Positions 26,061 through 35,288 of a stretch of 64,000 nucleotides of DNA are shown in pieces. Every line of letters starts with the position of its first letter. The first letter of the stretch is position 1. The notes beneath the pieces were generated by a model that saw only the letters and a list, made by a program, of their open reading frames with translations, was not told the DNA's origin and did no database searches. Source of the stretch: an uncultured Blautia sp. (lineage in GTDB: Bacteria > Bacillota > Clostridia > Lachnospirales > Lachnospiraceae); contig UQHF01000003.1 in NCBI GenBank assembly GCA_900540785.1, positions 1 through 64,000 of the forward strand. The letters run 5' to 3'. The translations under genes and the position numbers were made by a program.

Positions 26061-27155
26061 TCAAAATACTTTCTGCTGATTTTTTACAGTTCCCTTCTCA
26101 ACATAAAACACCTTATTAATTTCAAACTGATGGCTGACAAAATCATCAAGGCCTGTACATGTTATCATCGTCTGAATATCATGAATACTTTCCAGAAGAT
26201 ATGTCTGCCTGCTGCTGTCAAGCTCGGAAAGAACGTCATCAAGAAGAAGGACCGGCGTATCCTTAATCCTCTTTTTTACAAGATAAATTTCAGAAAGCTT
26301 CATCGAAAGAGCGGCAGTTCGCTGCTGCCCCTGAGAACCGAATTTGCGTATGTCAATCCCATTTACCATCACGCACATATCGTCTCTGTGAGGTCCTGTA
26401 GAAGAAAGTTTCATTCTTACATCTCTCTCCCTGTTTTTCAGCAGAGCCGCCTCAAAATCCTCACTTTCTGTATTTGGTTCATACACAACCTCTATTTCTT
26501 CTATTCCGCCAGTTAAATTTCTGTGTATTTCATGAACAATCTCATTTAACTCTTCTATGAACTCTTTTCTCTTCTCAATAATCTTTCTGCCGTAACCTGC
26601 CATCTGCATATCCCACACATCAAGCGTACTCTTGAGCTCCGGCTGCTTATGTAAATCCTTTAGCAGCCGGTTTCTCTGATTCACAATGTGATTATATGCC
26701 GCCAGATCTGACAGATAAATATTATCAAGTTGACATAATTCCAAATCCAGGAATCTCCGCCTTTCTGCAGGTCCGTTTTTTATGATATTCAGGTCTTCGG
26801 GGGAGAAAAACACAAGATTTACTACCCCCAGAAGCTCCCTTGCTTTTTTTATGGGAATGCCGTTAATTGCCACACCTTTTGCCCTGTTTTTCTTCAGGTG
26901 CATATCGATTTTGTATGATACACCCTCTTTTTTCACCATCATACGGATGTGGGATTCCTCCTGCTGAAAACGGATAATCTCCTTATCCTTGCTGCCTTTA
27001 TGAGATTTACTCGTTCCGCAGAGATACACTGCTTCCAGAATATTTGTCTTACCCTGCGCATTATTCCCATAAAAAATATTTGTTCCTCTGTCAAATTTCA
27101 GCTCCAGGGAATCGTAATTACGGAAATCCTTTAACTGAATGGATTCAATATACAT
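26061..27155 (-). CDS. recF: DNA replication and repair protein RecF
   Basis: 364 residues. An SMC-like ATPase that, with RecO and RecR, loads RecA at single-strand gaps. The Walker A is GNNAQGKTN, the signature and Walker B are LLLDDVLSELDSSR, and the N-terminus YIESIQLKDFRNY is typical. It starts 4 bases after yaaA in the origin operon. Confidence 0.97.
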   Translation of the reverse strand: MYIESIQLKDFRNYDSLELKFDRGTNIFYGNNAQGKTNILEAVYLCGTSKSHKGSKDKEIIRFQQEESHIRMMVKKEGVSYKIDMHLKKNRAKGVAINGIPIKKARELLGVVNLVFFSPEDLNIIKNGPAERRRFLDLELCQLDNIYLSDLAAYNHIVNQRNRLLKDLHKQPELKSTLDVWDMQMAGYGRKIIEKRKEFIEELNEIVHEIHRNLTGGIEEIEVVYEPNTESEDFEAALLKNRERDVRMKLSSTGPHRDDMCVMVNGIDIRKFGSQGQQRTAALSMKLSEIYLVKKRIKDTPVLLLDDVLSELDSSRQTYLLESIHDIQTMITCTGLDDFVSHQFEINKVFYVEKGTVKNQQKVF

Positions 27156-27159
27156 TCCG

Positions 27160-27366
27160 TCACCTGATTATTTTAATATCCTGACCATTATAGGAAATTA
27201 TATCGCCTTCCACAATTTTTTTTCCCCTGCGAAGCTCCGTCTCTCCGTTTACTTTTACAAGTCCGTCCGTGATCACGTACTTTGCTTCCACGCCATCTTC
27301 TACAACACCGGCAAGTTTTAATACCTGCCCCAGTTTTATAAATTCATCTCTTATTTTTACTTCCAT
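27160..27366 (-). CDS. yaaA: S4-domain RNA-binding protein YaaA
   Basis: 68 residues, almost all one S4 domain: IKLGQVLKLAGVVEDG, VKVNGETELRRGKKI and GDIISYNGQ. The Bacillus relative (YaaA/RlbA) occupies the same dnaN-yaaA-recF position and helps 50S ribosome maturation. It lies 12 bases after dnaN and 4 before recF. Confidence 0.93.
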   Translation of the reverse strand: MEVKIRDEFIKLGQVLKLAGVVEDGVEAKYVITDGLVKVNGETELRRGKKIVEGDIISYNGQDIKIIR

Positions 27367-27378
27367 CTTCCAGTCTCC

Positions 27379-28494
27379 TTATCTTGCCTGATTCTGATTA
27401 ATGTTTACAGGAAGGATCAGGTACGTATAATTTTCCTCATCGTCCCGGATAAAACATGGAGCTTTTGGATTTACAAGGTAGATATTAATAATCTCATCAT
27501 CAATTACCTTCAGCGCATCGATCAAAAACTTGGGATTAAATCCAATGAGAATATCCTTTCCCTCTTTCTCTATATCAATATCTTCATTCATGGAGCCCAT
27601 AGCAGAATCTATTTTCAGTTCCATATTGTTATCTGTAATGTGAATAATGATCGGCTTTTTGTCTCCCTCTCTTACAAGGAGCGTGGCTCTGTCGATACAG
27701 TCAAGGAATTCTTTTTTGTTTATGGAAAGTTTTGTCTCATAATCGCTGGAAAGCATCTGCTCAATACGGAAATATTCTCCCTCTATCAGGCGGGAAACAA
27801 CCATAGTCTGGTCAAATTCAAACAGAATATGATTTTTGGTAAAGAAAATGCTTACCATATCATCCATTTCACCGGAAAGTATTTTACTGATTTCATTCAG
27901 TGTCTTTCCAGGAACAACGACTTTGCGGTCAGAATACGTTCTCTTTAACGGCATTTTTCGGATTGCAATGCGGTGTCCGTCAAGTGATACAACTTTCAGA
28001 CAATTATCCTTAATTTCAAACAGCTCACCTGTCATTAATTTGTTGTTTTCATTTACTGCAATAGAGAATATTGTCTGACGAATCATCTCCTTTAATGTAT
28101 ACTGAGAGATTGTTAAAGACTCTTCCCTTTCAATCAGTGGGAGATAAGCAAAATCTTCTCCTGATTTTCCCGGAATATTGAACTTTGCTTTTTCACAGGT
28201 GATGGTGGCAGTAAATTTATCATCTGTTTTAATGGTAACGTCATTGTCTGGAAGTCTTCTGATGATTTCATAGAAGATTTTTGCATCCAGTGCCACCATT
28301 CCTTTTTCAGCAATGTTTCCATCAACGATTGTTTCAATCCCAAGTTCCATATCGTTGGTAGTAAATTTAATCTGATTTGTCGTTGCATCTATTAAAATAC
28401 ACTCAAGAATAGGCATGGTTGTTTTTGATGGAACTGCTTTTAAAGAAATGCTTACGCTTTTTAAAAGACTGTTTTTGGAACAGATAATTTTCAT
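27379..28494 (-). CDS. dnaN: DNA polymerase III beta sliding clamp
   Basis: 371 residues. A ring-shaped dimer that holds the polymerase on DNA. Three similar domains can be followed, starting MKIICSKNSLLKSVSI and ending in FLIDALKVIDDEIINIYL, then YLILPVNINQ, the hydrophobic-cleft end. Its leader contains a DnaA box (28497-28505), so DnaA could affect it directly. Confidence 0.97.
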   Translation of the reverse strand: MKIICSKNSLLKSVSISLKAVPSKTTMPILECILIDATTNQIKFTTNDMELGIETIVDGNIAEKGMVALDAKIFYEIIRRLPDNDVTIKTDDKFTATITCEKAKFNIPGKSGEDFAYLPLIEREESLTISQYTLKEMIRQTIFSIAVNENNKLMTGELFEIKDNCLKVVSLDGHRIAIRKMPLKRTYSDRKVVVPGKTLNEISKILSGEMDDMVSIFFTKNHILFEFDQTMVVSRLIEGEYFRIEQMLSSDYETKLSINKKEFLDCIDRATLLVREGDKKPIIIHITDNNMELKIDSAMGSMNEDIDIEKEGKDILIGFNPKFLIDALKVIDDEIINIYLVNPKAPCFIRDDEENYTYLILPVNINQNQAR

Positions 28495-28496
28495 AA

Positions 28497-28798
28497 TGTG
28501 TATAACTCCCTTCTTGTTCGAGGTGGTTTGTTTATAAATAATATTTAAGAAGAAATCCGTCGTAACCGCCGTAGGGGGTGTGAATTTGTGAAAAACTCAC
28601 CTGAACCCAGTAAATGCAAGGGGTTCGAGTTGGGATAACTTCGTGTAAAGGTCTGGTTAAAGTATGTGAATAAGTTGTGCACAACCGAAAGTGGATTTTT
28701 TGCCGCAAAAGTTATACACATTAATACACATAGAATCAACATCTAATCAACAGCTTATACACCCTTCATGTGGAAAACTTTTTCACCCTTGTGGATTA
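28497..28798. other. oriC, dnaA-dnaN spacer cluster of DnaA boxes
   Basis: Boxes, compared with TTATNCACA: TTATACACA minus (28497-28505); TGTGAATAA (28665-28673, one mismatch); TTATACACA plus (28712-28720); TAATACACA (28722-28730); TTATACACC (28755-28763); TGTGGAAAA (28769-28777); TGTGGATTA (28790-28798, inside the dnaA 3' end). An A/T-rich stretch at 28525-28560 could unwind. A GC-richer hairpin at 28594-28631 stands in the middle. Together with the cluster upstream of dnaA this is a bipartite origin as in Bacillus. Confidence 0.75.
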
Positions 28799-30144
28799 AT
28801 CTTTTTGTTTAATATATCAATGGTGTTTTTCAGGTTATCATCTGTGATAATTTCTTTTTCGATTTTGTCAATGCCGTGCATTACCGTTGTATGGTCACGG
28901 TTTCCAAGACATTTCCCTATATTTTTAAGTGGTGTGGATATAATTTCCCTGCAAAGGTACATGGCAATCTGCCGGGGAACTACGATTTTGGAGTTTCGTT
29001 TGTTTCCGCTTAAATCGTTTACAGATACGCCGAAATGTTCTGCTACAACGGAAATAATATATTCCGGTGTGATTACCTTTTTTTCATCAGGAGAAATAAT
29101 ATCTTTTAATGCCTGTTCCGCAAGTTCAAGAGTAACGTCCTTTTTTTCCAGCTTGGCAAAAGCCATTACCTTATTAAAAGCACCCTCCAGCTCTCGGATA
29201 TTTGATTTGATGTTTGTTGCAATATATTTAATTACATCTTCACTGATATTGTAGCCGTCCATTTCTTCCTTTTTATGAAGAATTGCCATTCTTGTTTCAT
29301 AATCAGGAAGTGTAATATCAGCGATCAGACCCCATTCAAATCGTGAACGGAATCTTTCTTCCAGAATTTCCATATCTTTCGGTGGTTTATCAGAGGAAAT
29401 GATAATCTGTTTTTTTGCACTGTGAAGGCTGTTGAAGGTATGGAAAAATTCCTCCTGTGTAGATTCCTTTCCTATAATAAACTGAATATCGTCAACCAGG
29501 AGAACATCAATATTTCTGTATTTTTCACGGAATTTTGTCATTGCAGTATTGTTTCCGTTTCGAATTGTTTCAATCAGTTCGTTTGTAAATTCCTCACTTG
29601 TTACATAAAGTACCTTGCTGTTTTCGTCATGCTCCAGAATAAAGTGAGCAATGGAATGCATTAAGTGTGTTTTTCCGAGGCCGGCGCCTCCGTAAATAAA
29701 GAGAGGATTGTAAGTATCTCCTGGAGATTCCGCAACTGCAAGGGCAGCAGCCTGGGCAAATTTGTTATTGCTTCCTACAATAAAGGTGTCAAATGTGTAT
29801 TTTGGATTTAAGTGAGCCTCCTCATAGCGGGAGTCCAGTACACGTTCGTCATATGTAGGAATTTCTTTTTCCGGAACTTCATCTTCAGGGATAAAGCGGA
29901 CTTCGCATTCATCAAGTCCGGTTACAACGCTGATCGTTACCTGAAGCGGAAGTTTGTATTTGTTGCTGATATAGCTCAGTCCAAGACCTGCAAGCTCAGA
30001 AGGAACAATGATAGTAACCACATTGTTTTCAGCAGTATAAACCTTCAGGGGCTTGAGCCAGGTATTGAAAGGAACTTCTGAAATCTGATATTCTTTTTTC
30101 AGAGTTTGAAGAATTTCTTCCCAATTATCCATTACTATGTTCAT
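28783..30144 (-). CDS. dnaA: Chromosomal replication initiator DnaA
   Basis: About 453 residues from the ATG at 30144, which has AGGAGA 7 bases before; a start 9 codons earlier lacks a site. Domain I (WEEILQTLKKEY) binds helicase partners, domain III is AAA+ (GGAGLGKTHLMHSI, VDDIQFI), and domain IV ends with the DNA-binding signature RDHTTVMHGIDKI. It opens the origin by binding the boxes on both sides of its own gene. Confidence 0.98.
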   Translation of the reverse strand: MNIVMDNWEEILQTLKKEYQISEVPFNTWLKPLKVYTAENNVVTIIVPSELAGLGLSYISNKYKLPLQVTISVVTGLDECEVRFIPEDEVPEKEIPTYDERVLDSRYEEAHLNPKYTFDTFIVGSNNKFAQAAALAVAESPGDTYNPLFIYGGAGLGKTHLMHSIAHFILEHDENSKVLYVTSEEFTNELIETIRNGNNTAMTKFREKYRNIDVLLVDDIQFIIGKESTQEEFFHTFNSLHSAKKQIIISSDKPPKDMEILEERFRSRFEWGLIADITLPDYETRMAILHKKEEMDGYNISEDVIKYIATNIKSNIRELEGAFNKVMAFAKLEKKDVTLELAEQALKDIISPDEKKVITPEYIISVVAEHFGVSVNDLSGNKRNSKIVVPRQIAMYLCREIISTPLKNIGKCLGNRDHTTVMHGIDKIEKEIITDDNLKNTIDILNKKINPQG

Positions 30145-30628
30145 TTTTGTCTCTCCTGGTCTATTTTCCATCTAATTTCTTCTATATATAAAGGATTCTA
30201 TATAGAAAGCTGCCGGTAGAATCACGTATCGTCTTATAAAAAGACATAAATACCCTTTTATATATTATAATAAATAATGGTTTTTCGCAATGAAAAACAG
30301 CAAAAGTTTTCAACATTTTAAATGTGGATTAGTGTGGAAAAGTGTGGATAGAGCAGAATCAGTTACCATAAGCTGGAGGAACGTGTGGAAAAGTTGAAAA
30401 AAAGTGCATAAAATTTTCCACTGTCGAAAAAGCACAAAATAAAGGGCTTTTTTGGAGATGAGAAAGAATGCTGGTGGGTAAAAAGTGGATAGTTTCTCTG
30501 GTATTCCACAAGTTATCCACAAGTTATCCACAAAATGTGGATAATATTACGTAAACCGAATACGTTATACACATTTTTGTATATGCAGGATTTTTTCCCT
30601 GTTTTCCCGTAAAAATTAACAAATTCTC
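30145..30628. other. oriC, dnaA-rpmH cluster of DnaA boxes
   Basis: Perfect boxes TTATCCACA at 30513-30521 and 30524-30532 (plus) and TGTGGATAA at 30536-30544 (minus); TTATACACA at 30565-30573. One-mismatch boxes TGTGGATTA (30323-30331), TGTGGAAAA (30333-30341) and TGTGGATAG (30343-30351) repeat every 10 bp, and another TGTGGAAAA is at 30384-30392. A very A/T-rich segment (30236-30295) with a TATAAT on the minus strand (30264-30269) lies on the dnaA side and may hold the dnaA promoter or the unwinding element. Gene direction flips here. Confidence 0.88.
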
Positions 30629-30657
30629 TTGACGAAACGGGCATTTATGAATATAAT
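30629..30657 (+). promoter_or_regulatory. rpmH promoter
   Basis: TTGACG (30629-30634), 17-base spacer, TATAAT (30652-30657). The rpmH ATG is 62 bases downstream, after AAAGGAGG. Confidence 0.85.
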
Positions 30658-30719
30658 TGAAATGATGTTCTAGTATGATAATTTAATTATGGATAATAGA
30701 TAAAGGAGGTGCTTTACCT

Positions 30720-30854
30720 ATGAAAATGACATTTCAGCCGAAAAAAAGATCAAGAGCGAAAGTTCACGGTTTCAGAGCTCGTATGAGCACAAAGGGTGGA
30801 CGTAAAGTATTAGCTGCAAGAAGATTAAAAGGAAGAAAGCAATTATCAGCATAA
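30720..30854 (+). CDS. rpmH: 50S ribosomal protein L34
   Basis: 44 residues, too short for standard gene calling but unmistakable: MKMTFQPKKRSRAKVHGFRA followed by MSTKGGRKVLAARR. A very basic protein of the large subunit. The ribosome site AAAGGAGG is close to ideal. First gene of the rpmH-rnpA-yidD-yidC-jag group on the right side of the origin. Confidence 0.98.
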   Translation: MKMTFQPKKRSRAKVHGFRARMSTKGGRKVLAARRLKGRKQLSA

Positions 30855-30926
30855 GACCGCATTTATGTGGTCTTTTCTTCTCTTTTCAGAGAAAAAGAAA
30901 ACTGTTTGAGACAGAAGGAGGATTCG

Positions 30927-31274
30927 ATGAAAAAATCAGAGTCCTTGAAGAAAAATAAAGATTTTCAAATTGTATATCAGCAAGGAACATCGCAGGCAAA
31001 TCGGTATCTGGTGATGTACGTACTGAAAAATCAGTGCATGAAGAATCGTCTGGGAATATCAGTAAGCAAAAAAGTAGGGAACAGTGTGGTACGCCACAGG
31101 ATCACCAGATTGATAAGAGAAAGCTATCGCTTAAATGAAGAAGAATTTAAAAATGGTTTGGATATTGTAGTGATCGCAAGACCATCTGCAAAGGGCAGAA
31201 GCTTTCAGGAGATAGAAAGCGCACTTTTGCACGTATGGAAACGGCATCATATAACAGGGGAAGACAATGATTAA
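30927..31274 (+). CDS. rnpA: Ribonuclease P protein component
   Basis: 115 residues from the ATG at 30927, which has GAAGGAGG; an in-frame start 20 codons earlier has none. The protein helps RNase P RNA trim 5' leaders from tRNAs. The conserved block is GISVSKKVGNSVVRHRITRLIRES; the usual NRxKR of many bacteria reads HRITR here. It overlaps yidD by 8 bases. Confidence 0.96.
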   Translation: MKKSESLKKNKDFQIVYQQGTSQANRYLVMYVLKNQCMKNRLGISVSKKVGNSVVRHRITRLIRESYRLNEEEFKNGLDIVVIARPSAKGRSFQEIESALLHVWKRHHITGEDND

Positions 31275-31479
31275 AAAATTTCTGATTAAAGCAATTAAAC
31301 TCTATCAAAAGTATTTATCACCGATGAAGAGAACAAAATGTCCGTATATTCCCACATGTTCTCAGTATGGATTAGAAGCAATTCAAAAATATGGCGCAAT
31401 AAAGGGCAGCCTTCTTGCAGTATGGAGAATTTTAAGATGTAATCCGTTTTCTCACGGAGGGTATGACCCTGTGCCATAA
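31267..31479 (+). CDS. yidD: Membrane protein insertion efficiency factor YidD
   Basis: 70 residues. Has the family core KLYQKYLSPMKRTKCPYIPTCSQY (shown as YQKYLSP and CPYIPTCSQY) and the tail RCNPFSHGGYDPVP. It is a small inner-face membrane protein that assists YidC. It overlaps rnpA and precedes yidC, the usual order. Confidence 0.95.
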   Translation: MIKKFLIKAIKLYQKYLSPMKRTKCPYIPTCSQYGLEAIQKYGAIKGSLLAVWRILRCNPFSHGGYDPVP

Positions 31480-31525
31480 AAGAGTAGGAAGTCAGATGAC
31501 TTTCAGATTCTAGGAGGAAGTAAAA

Positions 31526-32824
31526 TTGGAGATGATGATTTTAGCCACAAAGAGTGGCACTCCGATTATCGGCCAGGTCGCATCTGTAATGGGATGGATT
31601 ATGGACGGTATTTACAAAATGCTGGACGGTTTATTTGGCGTTCAGAACCTTGGTATTTGTATCATTATTTTCAGTATCATCATTTATGCGCTGATGACTC
31701 CTCTGCAGATTAAGCAGCAGAAATTCTCAAAACTCAGTGCATTTATGCAGCCTGAACTTCAGAAGGTACAGAAGAAATATCAGGGGAAACGTGATCAGGT
31801 TTCCATGCAGAAAATGAATGAAGAAACACAGGCAATTTATCAGAAATACGGTGTTTCTCCAACAGGTAGCTGTGTGCAGCTTGCAATTCAGTTTCCTATA
31901 TTGATGGCATTGTGGCAGGTTATTTATAAAATTCCTGCATATGTTGGAAGTGTCAAGGATATTTTTACAGAAGCTGTTTCTCATATTACAGCAGTAGATG
32001 GATATACACAGCTTGTTCAGAATTTTATCACAGATAACAAAATAACAAGAGTTCAGCTTATTATGGACGGAAGTCAGGCAACAAGCAACTCTATTATTGA
32101 CTTTTTATATGCTTTATCTCCTTCACAGTGGAAGGAACTTGCAACAGTAGATCAGTTTTCCGGTTTTTCCGGAGTAATTGATACAGCAGCTCATGAAATT
32201 TCAAAAATGCAGAATTTCTTCGGGCTGAATATTGCAGACCAGCCAATGACTTATATTAAGGCTGCTTTTACAGGCGGTGCAATTATTCTTGCGATCGCAG
32301 CTCTTATGATTCCGATTCTTTCATGGGTAACGCAGATGCTGAATATTAAGCTTATGCCGCAGGCGGCACAGCAGGACGGCGAGCCGAATGCAATGATGAA
32401 TTCCATGAAGATGATGAATACGATCATGCCGCTTATGTCCGCAATCTTCTGTTTCACATTCCCGGTAGGTCTTGGTATTTACTGGATTTCCAGTGCTGTG
32501 GTGCGAAGTATACAGCAGCTTTTGATCAACCGTCATATGGATCGAATGAATATTGACGATCTGATCAATGAGAACATGAAGAAGATGGAAAAGAAGAGGG
32601 AAAAAGCAGGACTGCCTCCTCAGAAGATCACAAATCAGGCTCATCAGAATGTAAAAAATATAAATAATGCAAAGGCTCAGAAGGGCGCAGAAGTAAATAA
32701 CGCAACTGAAAGAGCGAGAAAAGTTGAACAATCTTACCAGAATGCAGCGAAAGCAAAACCCGGAAGTATAACAGCCAAAGCAAATATGGTCAGAGATTTC
32801 GATGAACGAAACAAGAAGAAGTAA
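31526..32824 (+). CDS. yidC: Membrane protein insertase YidC/Oxa1
   Basis: 432 residues. Inserts and folds membrane proteins with or without SecYEG. The Oxa1 core can be followed: a membrane segment at about 44-62, a cytoplasmic hairpin, then QFPILMALWQVIYKIP, and later segments at about 250-275 and 305-330. The C-terminal 90 residues are highly charged and basic, a ribosome-binding type tail. No lipoprotein signal. The start is probably the TTG at 31526, 8 bases after AGGAGG; the next ATG at 31532 would be 14 bases away. Confidence 0.93.
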   Translation: MEMMILATKSGTPIIGQVASVMGWIMDGIYKMLDGLFGVQNLGICIIIFSIIIYALMTPLQIKQQKFSKLSAFMQPELQKVQKKYQGKRDQVSMQKMNEETQAIYQKYGVSPTGSCVQLAIQFPILMALWQVIYKIPAYVGSVKDIFTEAVSHITAVDGYTQLVQNFITDNKITRVQLIMDGSQATSNSIIDFLYALSPSQWKELATVDQFSGFSGVIDTAAHEISKMQNFFGLNIADQPMTYIKAAFTGGAIILAIAALMIPILSWVTQMLNIKLMPQAAQQDGEPNAMMNSMKMMNTIMPLMSAIFCFTFPVGLGIYWISSAVVRSIQQLLINRHMDRMNIDDLINENMKKMEKKREKAGLPPQKITNQAHQNVKNINNAKAQKGAEVNNATERARKVEQSYQNAAKAKPGSITAKANMVRDFDERNKKK

Positions 32825-32845
32825 TTAAGAACGGAGGGGTTTCAG

Positions 32846-33802
32846 ATGGAGGATTATATTCAGTTTTCAGCAAAAACAAAAAATGATGCCATTACAAAAG
32901 CGTGTATTGAGCTTGGAACATCAAGTGACCAGCTTGAAATTCAGGTGGTCAGCGAAGGAAGTTCCGGATTTTTCGGAATCGGAAGCAAACCTGCCGTAAT
33001 TAAAGTACGCAGAAAAGAAACAGTTTCCGAAGAAGAAGAGATAAAAGATATTATTGGTTCTGTAAAACTGGATTCCTTTAAAACGGAGAAAAAGAAAAAA
33101 GAAAAATCCTTTGAAAAACCGGCAGAAAAGGTTGTTTCTGAAAAAGTACCAAAAGAAAACGCTGCTGTTAAGTATGACAGAAGTGAAAAACCGGACAGAA
33201 ATGAAAGGTTTGAAAAGAATGACCGATTTGAAAGACCGGCAAAAGAAAGATATACAAAGGAAAAACAGGAAAGACCTGTAAGGGAAAAACCGGTAAGAGC
33301 GGCAAAACCCGTACCTGTTCTCACAGACCCTGAGGAAATCAGAGAAGCAGAAGAGAGAGCAAAAGTATTCCTTCGTGATGTGTTTGCATCCATGAAACTT
33401 GGAGAAGTGGAGATTACCGCAGTTTATAATAAAAATGACGGAAGTCTTGATGTAAACTTTGAAGGAGAAGATATGGGAATCCTCATTGGAAAAAGAGGAC
33501 AGACACTTGATTCTCTTCAGTATCTCACAAGCCTTGTTGTAAATAAGGGCAAGGAAAATTATATCCGTGTCAAGCTGGATACAGAGGATTACAGAAGACG
33601 CCGTAAGGAAACACTGGAAAATCTTGCAAGAGGAATCGCTTACAAGGTAAAGAAAACAAGAAGACCTGTTGTTCTTGAGCCAATGAATCCTTATGAGAGA
33701 AGAATTATCCACTCTGCACTGCAGGGAAATAAATTTGTAGAGACAGTCAGTGAGGGCGAAGAACCTTACCGTCATGTAGTTGTAAAATTAAAGAGAAATT
33801 AA
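32846..33802 (+). CDS. jag: RNA-binding protein Jag/KhpB
   Basis: 318 residues. Jag-N domain at 1-55 (IQFSAKTKNDAI...GSSGFFGIGSKP), a long Lys/Glu/Arg linker (about 60-155) with RSEKPDRNERF-type runs, then KH (GILIGKRGQTLDSLQYL) and R3H (RRIIHSALQ) domains at the C-terminus. In other Firmicutes KhpB with KhpA binds many RNAs and affects cell division. It follows yidC after 21 bases. Confidence 0.93.
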   Translation: MEDYIQFSAKTKNDAITKACIELGTSSDQLEIQVVSEGSSGFFGIGSKPAVIKVRRKETVSEEEEIKDIIGSVKLDSFKTEKKKKEKSFEKPAEKVVSEKVPKENAAVKYDRSEKPDRNERFEKNDRFERPAKERYTKEKQERPVREKPVRAAKPVPVLTDPEEIREAEERAKVFLRDVFASMKLGEVEITAVYNKNDGSLDVNFEGEDMGILIGKRGQTLDSLQYLTSLVVNKGKENYIRVKLDTEDYRRRRKETLENLARGIAYKVKKTRRPVVLEPMNPYERRIIHSALQGNKFVETVSEGEEPYRHVVVKLKRN

Positions 33803-33810
33803 GACAGAGA

Positions 33811-33884
33811 ATGTTATTCCTGGTGAAAGCATGAATAACACGCAATACTTTGCGTGGCTTTTCCGGGAATAACATTTCTTTTTT
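33811..33884 (+). terminator. Long stacked-hairpin terminator between jag and mnmE
   Basis: Three stems stack on one axis: 33811-33823 with 33863-33875 (GTTATTCC type, G-U allowed), 33825-33830 with 33857-33862, and CACGCAA/TTGCGTG (33839-33845 with 33850-33856). Only one side has an 8-base bulge (33831-33838). The run TTCTTTTTT follows. About 28 pairs make it much longer than an ordinary terminator. Confidence 0.75.
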
Positions 33885-33900
33885 ATAATGGAGGAAGATT

Positions 33901-35274
33901 ATGGAGACAACCATTGCTGCAATATCCACAGCCATGAGTGAGTCCGGTATCGGAATCATAAGAGTCAGCGGTCCGGAATCAGTGGATATTGTAAGTCGCA
34001 TATACCGCTCGAAAGGCGGAAAAAAAGAAATCAATAAAGTTCCCACGCACACCATCCATTATGGATATATATATGATGGAGAGGAATTGATCGATGAAGT
34101 TCTTGTGATGGTAATGAGAGCGCCCAGAACCTTTACAGGAGAAGATACGGTAGAAATAGACTGCCACGGCGGTGTGTACGCCATGAAACGTGTCCTGGAA
34201 ACCGTTCTGAAAAATGGAGCAAAAACAGCTTCGCCCGGAGAATTTACAAAGAGGGCATTTTTAAATGGTAAGATGGATCTTTCTCAGGCGGAAGCAGTAA
34301 TGGACGTTATTCAGGCAAAAAATGAGTATGCTCTGAAAAGTTCTATGGAGCAGTTAAGGGGGTCTGTGCAGAAGGCGATCAGAGATATAAGAAAAGACCT
34401 GATTTATCACATTGCATATATAGAATCTGCGCTTGATGATCCGGAGCATATCAGTCTGGAAGGATATGCACAGGAACTTCTTGAAATTGTGGAAAAAGCA
34501 CAGGAAGAAATCAGCCATCTGTTGAAAACTGCCTCAGATGGAAAAATTATTAAAGAAGGAATCCGAACCGTCATACTGGGGAAACCAAATGCGGGAAAAT
34601 CTTCTCTTTTAAATGTTCTTGTAGGGGAAAACAGAGCGATTGTTACAGATATAGAAGGGACAACGAGAGATATACTGGAAGAATATATTAATCTTCATGG
34701 AATTTCCCTCCGAATGATCGATACTGCGGGAATCCGTGAGACAGAGGACGTAGTGGAGAAAATCGGCGTGAACCGTGCCAGGGATATGGCGAAAGAGGCA
34801 GATCTGATTCTTTATGTAGTGGACAGTTCCAGACCTCTTGATGAAAATGATGAAGAGATTATTTCCATGCTTGACAGCAGGAAGGCGATTGTTTTATATA
34901 ATAAGACAGACCTTGAATCAAAAGTGGATATGGAAGCGTTAAAGGAAAGGGTAAAGCGCCCGGTTATTTCTGTTTCAGCAAAAGAGGAAACTGGAATCCG
35001 TGAGCTGGAGAAAGAGATAAAAAATCTGTTTTTCAGCGGAGAGCTGTCATTTAACGATGAGGTTTATATTACAAATGTGCGTCATAAAGAGGCTCTTATG
35101 GAGGCGGCAGAGAGTTTGCGCCTTGTAAAAAGCAGCATAGAAATGGATATGCCGGAGGATTTCTTTTCCATAGATCTTATGAATGCCTATGAGAGTCTTG
35201 GCCGCATTATAGGAGAATCTGTGGGAGAAGATCTTGTAAATGAGATTTTCAGTAAATTCTGTATGGGAAAATAA
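33901..35274 (+). CDS. mnmE: tRNA uridine-5-carboxymethylaminomethyl(34) synthesis GTPase MnmE
   Basis: 457 residues. With MnmG it modifies wobble uridine 34 of several tRNAs. N-terminal folate-binding domain (TIAAISTAMSESGIGIIRVSG region), then a helical domain with a GTPase inserted: GKPNAGKSS, DTAGIRE, NKTD. The C-terminus FCMGK is the variant of the catalytic CxGK motif. It is followed by its partner mnmG after 14 bases. Confidence 0.97.
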   Translation: METTIAAISTAMSESGIGIIRVSGPESVDIVSRIYRSKGGKKEINKVPTHTIHYGYIYDGEELIDEVLVMVMRAPRTFTGEDTVEIDCHGGVYAMKRVLETVLKNGAKTASPGEFTKRAFLNGKMDLSQAEAVMDVIQAKNEYALKSSMEQLRGSVQKAIRDIRKDLIYHIAYIESALDDPEHISLEGYAQELLEIVEKAQEEISHLLKTASDGKIIKEGIRTVILGKPNAGKSSLLNVLVGENRAIVTDIEGTTRDILEEYINLHGISLRMIDTAGIRETEDVVEKIGVNRARDMAKEADLILYVVDSSRPLDENDEEIISMLDSRKAIVLYNKTDLESKVDMEALKERVKRPVISVSAKEETGIRELEKEIKNLFFSGELSFNDEVYITNVRHKEALMEAAESLRLVKSSIEMDMPEDFFSIDLMNAYESLGRIIGESVGEDLVNEIFSKFCMGK

Positions 35275-35288
35275 GAGAGGAAAAACAG

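Noticed and set aside
28609..28640. GGGGTTCGAG looks like a tRNA T-arm in the dnaA-dnaN spacer
   Set aside because: No acceptor, D- or anticodon arm is present around it.
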